The notes beneath the pieces are model-generated. The model saw nothing but the letters and a program-made list of their open reading frames with translations. It made no database searches and had not been told where the DNA came from. A stretch of DNA of 64,000 nucleotides from Mytilisepta virgata (lineage: Eukaryota; Mollusca; Bivalvia; Mytilida; Mytilidae). The translations under genes and the position numbers were made by a program. The stretch lies in NCBI GenBank assembly GCA_028015205.1, contig CM051521.1, positions 91,116,513-91,180,512 on the forward strand. Reading direction: 5' to 3'. How positions within the stretch are numbered: position 1 is the first letter of the stretch; each line of letters opens with the position of its first letter. Below are positions 61,701 through 64,000 of the stretch, piece after piece.

Positions 61701-63978
61701 AATTTGTAGGGTAAATTAAAAACCTATATCTAGATAATGTCACTCGGAAATATTATATAACTAAAATGGTTGTCTGTGTAGTTATTTATTTATGTAAATA
61801 TAAGCAATTAAAAGGAAACATTGCCAAGGAAAAAAATGTGTATGTGGGGAAAGATCTTTATATGGATGGCAAATAAAATTCTGTACTCTTTAATTCTAAT
61901 TTTAAAAACCAAACCAATCCACACAAAATAATATTCCTCACATATGCAATTTGGTATCTGAAAAGGACAATTTCAAAAGAGCCAGATTTTGAGTAATATT
62001 CGGTGTTCTGTAAAGTTTTCCCATATCAGGGATTTAGATATAGTTCATTACCACAAAATATGGCACATAGTTACTCAGGAACTGATTTTTCCTTGACACT
62101 TAATTTTGCTGTTTTTTTTCTATTCATTTAGATTGTGATAAAGAATTCCCAACACAGATAACTGCATCATAAGATAATTACTACATTTTTTTTGGAAATG
62201 GGCCAGGCAAATACCAATATGCTATGTTTAGCTTTGTAGCCATTTTGGCAATGTTACTGCATTTGAATTTTCAAACATCAGTTCTATACACCTGTACTAT
62301 GGTTCAAATAGGCCAAGAAATTAAATTCCAATGAGATCATAATCATCAAAGTTAATATTTTGCTGATTTTTTTATGTAGGGAGGGAATCAAACATGAAGT
62401 TTAATAATAGAGACACAGCAAATACCAATTTGATACCAAGTTTGAACTTGTCTAGTATTGCTAATGAAAAATATTAAATGAACTTTTACACCTATACAAT
62501 GGTGGTAATTAATATCTCAAAATACGGATTACAAATGAGATGGAAAAATACAACAAAACTTCTTTTTTAAATCTTGTTTTTTTTGCCATTTTTATCTGAA
62601 AGGATTCTAAATAAATCTAAAATTAAAATGGTGGAAAGGCAATCTATACTATTACACAATGTATTACTAGTTACCTCTTCTGCCTGCATGCAATAATTAT
62701 AATATTACAATATTAAATGATTTTACAAAATACATTATTTCTGCATGCAAAATACAGTATATAACTACAAATAAGTTTTATACCTGCATGCAATCCATGC
62801 TTTATAACTGTTATATGTGTTATTGCTTTAAGCATAATTAAAGCAACAGTATTAAGCTTTTACAAATTACAGCGAAAATGAACAAATTATCAGAATATGC
62901 TTGTGACATCAACTCCTCATTCATTATTGAAGTAAGGCTTCTACATCCATTATAGAATGATTGTACATGTGATGTAGATGCGCAATAAGGTTTTAAAATT
63001 TTGATTTTTTTTTGTGGAGCAAATTTGGGACCGAAAATGAGCGAATTTTTAAAATATGCATAAAACATCAATTTTTGAAGCATTTTTTATTCTAGGCTTG
63101 TTTTATAGGTAAATTGTCCATGGTGTAAAGATGGAAAAACAGGTTTCAAAATTTTTGTTTTCGCCTAATGGATGAAATCAACAAATTGTCCAAATATAAA
63201 TGTGACATCAACTCTGTATTGATTATTGATGCTAGGCTTCTACTTTGAAAATGATTATACATATGATGTAGATGCGCAACAAGGTTTTAAAATTTTGATT
63301 TCATTCATGGAGTGAAAATTGGGACCGAAAATCAGCGAATTTTCAAAATATGCTTAAAACATTAATTTCTCAGGCATTCTTTACGCTAGGCTTCTGGTTT
63401 CTTTATTATAAGGTAGATTGTCCATGATGGACAGATGCAAAAAAAGATACTCAACACACAATTTTAGACCCATGGCATATAGGAAGTATTATAATTATCA
63501 AAATATGCTGTTGAGGATTAACATAAAGATCTTTGATCCTAAAATAAACTATGCATGGTTTATTTTAACTCGGGGTAAGTTTTGTCCTTAACACTAAATT
63601 TGCATCAAAATCATCATTTGGATGAAACAAATGTGGGGGTATAACTGTCGTCTCTGACAGTACTTTAGTTTTCTTAGTCATCACATGTATGATAAACTTA
63701 TTGTGTCAATAGGTTAAAAAAAAATACCACTCTAACTACAAAGAAACTTGACCAATAACGAATTTGATGCTGACTGTAATCTTACCTGCATTCTATTATC
63801 ATCTTCCAATTTCTTTGATTTATTTTTAAGTTCTTGTGACACTGTAGCAAAAGATGCAGAATGTTGTTCTACTTTCATTTTCAGATTTCTAATGTCATCT
63901 GCCATTTGTATTGTTAAACGCTCTAATTGTTGTTTAGACTGTAAAACTTCATCTAAATCTGTTCTTACATCCTGTAAT
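25378..63978 (-). CDS. CCDC154: CCDC154-like coiled-coil protein, 5'-incomplete, with two possible last exons
   Basis: Minus-strand gene. Exons in coding order: 63978-63786, 58225-58143, 57272-57177, 54381-54156, 53526-53398, 53062-52938, 52312-52186, 50961-50821, 46714-46595, 45959-45883, 45398-45308, 45026-44982, 43450-43364, 41473-40868, 40037-39874, then 32548-32425 or 25789-25378. All junctions are GT-AG and in phase, giving 810 or 906 residues without the N-terminus. The protein is mostly heptad coiled coil rich in E, K, Q and R. I assign it to CCDC154 because the C-terminal third matches the human protein as I remember it: a 'LP-x-x-I' segment followed by a lysine/serine helix, an F-[VI]-KD motif, then RWLRWK at the end. 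CCDC154 function is poorly known; mouse mutants have been linked to bone resorption. The family name is from memory and unverified; the exon structure is read directly. Confidence 0.75.
26023..26080 (+). repeat. 29-bp direct duplication
   Basis: AGGCCTATTACATTTATTTA plus 9 bases occurs twice in a row, from 26023 and 26052. Confidence 0.85.
27243..29308 (-). mobile_element. AGCTCACC/GAGGCTC element, copy 3, composite core
   Basis: Left edge CTAGAGGCTC followed by GAGCCTGTATCGCTCA (reverse orientation), right edge GACGGACGGACGACGGATGC then CTCACATGGCC. The core has one diverged 166-type unit (about 27400-27545), then about ten units of roughly 150 bp with ATGAGGAAACTTTGTAAA and TTCCATTTGGCCAAG. 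A block from 28201 recurs at 28644 (443 bp, about three units). Confidence 0.7.
30237..30369. repeat. Foldback (MITE-like) element
   Basis: AGATTATTGGGTTTTCTG at the left is inverted as CAGAAAACCCAATAATCT at the right; the arms extend to AAATATCAGC / GCTGATATTT, with a GC-richer centre (CGTTCGCTGCGCTAACTCGC). Confidence 0.8.
31651..31845. repeat. MITE with about 26-bp inverted ends
   Basis: ATACTGTAAATTCGGAAATT at 31651 is inverted as AATTTCTGAATGTACAGTAT ending at 31845; both arms then read ATTGCG / CGCAAT. Lies in the 3' flank of the WLRWK exon. Confidence 0.8.
32425..32548 (-). CDS. CCDC154: CCDC154-like last exon, conserved WLRWK end
   Basis: Acceptor GTTCTTCAG. Completes Arg, then [20 protein letters not shown] and a polar tail ending HPTETI; stop TAA at 32425-32427. 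A basic, amphipathic, Trp-rich helix. The match of RWLRWK to the vertebrate C-terminus makes this the ancestral ending. It lies 7.3 kb from the previous exon. Confidence 0.85.
32945..33425 (+). repeat. About 20-bp minisatellite split by an insertion
   Basis: Units with ACA-ATAATCAG repeat about every 20 bp at 32953, 32973, 32993 and 33013, then resume after 33354. The gap 33083-33354 is a separate element. Confidence 0.7.
33083..33354. repeat. Insertion with CATACTTGCCAAC ends
   Basis: Left end CATACTTGCCAACA, right end CGTTGGCATGTATG, an inverted pair. The inside is rich in CCGG/CCCTG motifs. Non-coding, 272 bp. Confidence 0.65.
34259..34365. repeat. Short foldback element
   Basis: GAATGTTTCCAATTTT then AGCAGGTTAT at the left; ATAACCTGTT then AATTGGAAACATTC at the right. 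Confidence 0.65.
34975..35415 (+). repeat. Minisatellite, about 64-65 bp units
   Basis: Six to seven units with ACATTACAAAACAACATCAA, GGGTGCTTTGTTGTTGAACT or GGATATTTTGTTGCTAAACT. Anchor positions 35061, 35125, then GGATA at 35186, 35251 and 35316. Confidence 0.8.
36950..37790. mobile_element. Tandem-unit element, about 161-bp units
   Basis: GTGTTTGGTGGTAA recurs at 37151, 37312, 37474 and 37634. Units have CATAAAGGGACATAAC and AACATTTGGTTGAGG. Edges: TGTCCATGGGACACGGATGC at the left, CCGCCTAGTGGCGGGGGCAT at the right, the latter a hairpin. Pearl-like. Confidence 0.7.
38450..38945. repeat. Tandem-unit element, two 180-bp units
   Basis: TATGTATATAAACACTATGC starts at 38607 and 38787. The right side has GACGGACGGATGGACGGACA. 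Confidence 0.6.
39874..40037 (-). CDS. CCDC154: CCDC154-like penultimate exon
   Basis: Acceptor TTGTCTACAG, donor GTAAGT. 54 codons: [20 protein letters not shown], then [20 protein letters not shown], ending NRHSVANAY plus AG of a split Arg. The FVKD motif followed by the run to Arg aligns with the FIKD segment before WLRWK in vertebrate CCDC154 (from memory). Confidence 0.87.
40868..41473 (-). CDS. CCDC154: CCDC154-like large exon with N/Q/T/P octapeptide repeat
   Basis: Acceptor ATTTACAG, 202 codons, best in-phase donor GTTAGT. Begins with a short coiled coil ([19 protein letters not shown]), then a disordered acidic stretch with SWDD, then roughly ten copies of an 8-residue unit close to RNQTPTQN with variants such as RNKTPTED (about 40940-41190), then a basic tail. 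If the donor is not used, the frame meets TAG about 27 bp further on. I know of no such insertion in the vertebrate relative. Confidence 0.8.
42793..42949. repeat. Foldback element, family shared with 57342-57495
   Basis: Left arm AAATGGGTGTTTTGATATTG onward pairs with the right arm ending ATATCAAATCACCCATTT; the centre reads GTATTGGCCC / GGGCTAATAC. Both copies follow TATAGTATTATT, and weak similarity continues past the right arm. Confidence 0.75.
43364..43450 (-). CDS. CCDC154: CCDC154-like exon
   Basis: Acceptor TTATTCCAG, donor GTTAGT. 29 codons: [20 protein letters not shown] then MKIQSEQKL. Confidence 0.8.
43928..44066 (+). mobile_element. SINE copy lacking the tRNA head
   Basis: Body and tail of the 5035 SINE: GTGTTCGACTCCAATCTGAA, CTCCGGCTTCCTCCACCAAT, AACGGCGTAAAACCCC, then an AAAC tail. 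Confidence 0.8.
44982..45026 (-). CDS. CCDC154: CCDC154-like small 45-bp exon
   Basis: Candidate small exon: acceptor TACTCTCAG, donor GTGGGT, 15 whole codons reading [15 protein letters not shown]. It keeps phase 0 with both neighbours, so it could be included or skipped without a frame change. Less certain than the other exons because it is short and shows no conserved motif. Confidence 0.55.
45308..45398 (-). CDS. CCDC154: CCDC154-like exon
   Basis: Acceptor TTCTACAG, donor GTATGT. Completes Arg, then [20 protein letters not shown] and [10 protein letters not shown]. The last predicted coiled coil before the low-complexity part. Confidence 0.83.
45883..45959 (-). CDS. CCDC154: CCDC154-like exon
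   Basis: Acceptor TAATTTTCAG, donor GTAAGA. Reads [20 protein letters not shown] then AESDA plus AG of a split Arg. Confidence 0.85.
46595..46714 (-). CDS. CCDC154: CCDC154-like exon
   Basis: Acceptor AATTTCAG, donor GTAAGG. 40 codons: [20 protein letters not shown] then [20 protein letters not shown]. The final V-x-x-LP segment is one of the stretches I align with vertebrate CCDC154. Confidence 0.86.
46715..50820 (-). other. Large CCDC154-like intron, nothing recognised
   Basis: Very AT-rich 4.1 kb intron. I see no repeat family from elsewhere in the window and no exon. Confidence 0.4.
50821..50961 (-). CDS. CCDC154: CCDC154-like exon
   Basis: Acceptor TTTCTTAG, donor GTATGT. 47 codons: [20 protein letters not shown] then [20 protein letters not shown] and LEARVAT. 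Confidence 0.87.
51320..51945 (+). mobile_element. 5'-truncated non-LTR retrotransposon, RT C-terminus
   Basis: The open frame 51338-51700 resembles the C-terminal end of non-LTR reverse-transcriptase proteins: [14 protein letters not shown], then a CX2C-X9-HX4C zinc-binding pattern in [20 protein letters not shown] followed by C. No RT palm or endonuclease is present. Downstream AT-rich sequence to about 51945 (AATAAA-like GAAATAAAAGG) may be its 3' UTR. A dead insertion in an intron, opposite in strand to the gene. Confidence 0.75.
52186..52312 (-). CDS. CCDC154: CCDC154-like exon
   Basis: Acceptor TGTTTACAG, donor GTAAAA. Completes Arg, then [20 protein letters not shown] and [20 protein letters not shown] plus DK. 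A reverse SINE copy sits in the preceding intron. Confidence 0.85.
52753..52873 (-). mobile_element. SINE copy with internal deletion
   Basis: Reverse orientation. The tail and 3' body (TTTGTTTAGTTGGGGTCTTA, TTTTCAGCACATTTGGCTAT) join directly to the tRNA-like head (GACAGGCTAGTGATCATTAG ... CACTTGGCCACCGAGG), so the body between the B box and the 3' part is missing. Confidence 0.8.
52938..53062 (-). CDS. CCDC154: CCDC154-like exon
   Basis: Acceptor CTTTTCAG, donor GTATGT. Reads [20 protein letters not shown] then [20 protein letters not shown], Gln and AG of a split Arg. Confidence 0.86.
53398..53526 (-). CDS. CCDC154: CCDC154-like exon
   Basis: Acceptor TTTATCTAG, donor GTATGA. 43 codons: [20 protein letters not shown] then [20 protein letters not shown] and SIK. 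Very charged coiled coil. Confidence 0.87.
54156..54381 (-). CDS. CCDC154: CCDC154-like exon
   Basis: Acceptor TTATTCTAG, donor GTATGT. Completes Arg, then [20 protein letters not shown]; 75 codons ending DRYLNLER. Strong coiled-coil heptads. Confidence 0.87.
54865..56409 (-). mobile_element. AGCTCACC-ended non-autonomous element, copy 4, with eight 166-bp units
   Basis: Left edge CTAGAGGCTCTCAAGAGCCT, then GTCGCTCACCTG; right edge a CCGGACGACG microsatellite, then AAAGCTCACTTGACC and GGTCAGGTGAGCTA. Reverse orientation relative to copies 1 and 2. Repeated 61-residue frames inside are artefacts of the array. Confidence 0.8.
55025..56284 (-). repeat. 166-bp tandem array, seven full units and a partial eighth
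   Basis: ATGGATCGGC occurs at 55025, 55191, 55357, 55523, 55689, 55855, 56021 and 56187, exactly 166 bp apart each time. Variants repeat in sets of three: units 2-3-4 resemble units 5-6-7 (for example TTGGATTATGG starts unit 3 and unit 6). Confidence 0.95.
56587..56722. repeat. Foldback element, partner of 8940-9085
   Basis: ATATATGTACATTGTAGAAA at the left pairs with GAACAATGTACATATATT at the right. Confidence 0.7.
57177..57272 (-). CDS. CCDC154: CCDC154-like exon
   Basis: Acceptor TGTTTTAG, donor GTATCA. Completes Arg, then [20 protein letters not shown] and [11 protein letters not shown] plus AG of a split Arg. Confidence 0.85.
57342..57495. repeat. Foldback element, partner of 42793-42949
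   Basis: Arms AAATGAGTATTTTCATTTT / AAAAAATACCCATTT; centre GTATTGGCCC / GAGGCAATAC. Confidence 0.7.
58143..58225 (-). CDS. CCDC154: CCDC154-like exon
   Basis: Acceptor TTTTGATAG, donor GTAATT. Reads [20 protein letters not shown] then LRGQVET and AG of a split Arg. Follows a 5.6 kb intron rich in repeats. An earlier GTAGAA donor is possible but would break the phase with the next exon. Confidence 0.8.
58226..59756 (-). other. CCDC154-like intron, nothing recognised
   Basis: AT-rich part of the 58226-63785 intron. No exon or repeat seen. Confidence 0.4.
59757..60430 (+). mobile_element. Second GTCTCGCC/GGCGAGAC-family element
   Basis: Three diverged units with ACTATCTATAGACCAAA and GGTATTACAGTTGCT (near 59825, 59970, 60115). 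The right end has a CGCCGTCGTCGCCACCGCC stretch, then TCGCTTCTGCGACTTTTCGT and CGCAGGCGAGAC, the inverse of the 11828 end. Confidence 0.65.
60680..61616 (-). mobile_element. AGCTCACC-ended non-autonomous element, copy 5, different core
   Basis: Left edge CAAGAGGCTCACCAGAGCCT and GTATCGCTCACCTGG; right edge GACGACGACAGACGCC, AATAGCTCACATGGCC and CCAGGTGAGCTA. The core has three units of about 160 bp (AATAACTCCTAAAT near 60937, 61096 and 61259) unlike those of copy 4, although GGAACATTCATACCAAGTTT near 61485 matches the 166-bp unit. Confidence 0.75.
62876..63475. repeat. Tandem duplication of about 300 bp
   Basis: GTGACATCAACTC occurs at 62903 and 63202; both units share GATGTAGATGCGCAA, AAGGTTTTAAAATTTTGATT and GGGACCGAAAAT. 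Confidence 0.8.
63786..63978 (-). CDS. CCDC154: CCDC154-like exon (first in window)
   Basis: Acceptor AATTTCAG, donor GTAAGA. The first base closes a codon from an exon beyond the right edge, then [20 protein letters not shown]; ends [10 protein letters not shown] in phase 0. Coiled coil. Confidence 0.85.
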
Positions 63979-64000
63979 CTGAAATTCAAGAAATCTTGTT

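Overview
The window is AT-rich animal nuclear DNA: short exons with GT-AG introns, two interrupted genes facing each other, and introns packed with short non-autonomous repeats. Repeat elements with cores of about 160 bp tandem units (the 'pearl' architecture described from bivalves), tRNA-derived SINEs, foldback MITEs and long G tracts point to a mollusc, most likely a bivalve. This assignment is an inference; no species marker is present.

Gene 1 (+ strand, 3669-18773) is the 3' four fifths of IFT56/TTC26, a TPR subunit of the ciliary IFT-B complex. Thirteen successive coding exons can be read with consistent phases; the 5' exons lie upstream of the window. The last coding exon is present twice (17553-17664 and 18659-18773). 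Both copies have intact acceptors, the same phase, their own stop codon and a downstream AATAAA, so the gene appears able to make two C-termini.

Gene 2 (- strand, 63978 down to 32425, or to 25378) is a coiled-coil protein that I match to the CCDC154 family from the register of its C-terminal third and a conserved WLRWK end. Sixteen exons are readable; the 5' end lies beyond the right edge. A second in-phase acceptor at 25789 opens a 136-codon RS/charged exon that could be an alternative C-terminus. One large exon carries an 8-residue N/Q/T/P repeat. The two genes are convergent.

The rest is repeats. One family (ends AGCTCACCTGG and GAGGCTC-hairpin-CTAG) occurs five times, in both orientations, with different tandem cores (5872-6869, 22814-23604, 27243-29308, 54865-56409, 60680-61616). 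A second family with GTCTCGCC ends lies at 11828-13156 and 59757-60430. Others are SINE copies (5.0, 10.4, 43.9, 52.8 kb), foldback elements (3.1, 8.9, 30.2, 31.7, 34.3, 42.8, 56.6, 57.3 kb), minisatellites (33.0, 35.0 kb), tandem-unit elements (1-2, 7.2, 37, 38.6, 63 kb), and one 5'-truncated non-LTR retrotransposon (51.3 kb). No bacterial features, CRISPR array or functional tRNA gene was seen.
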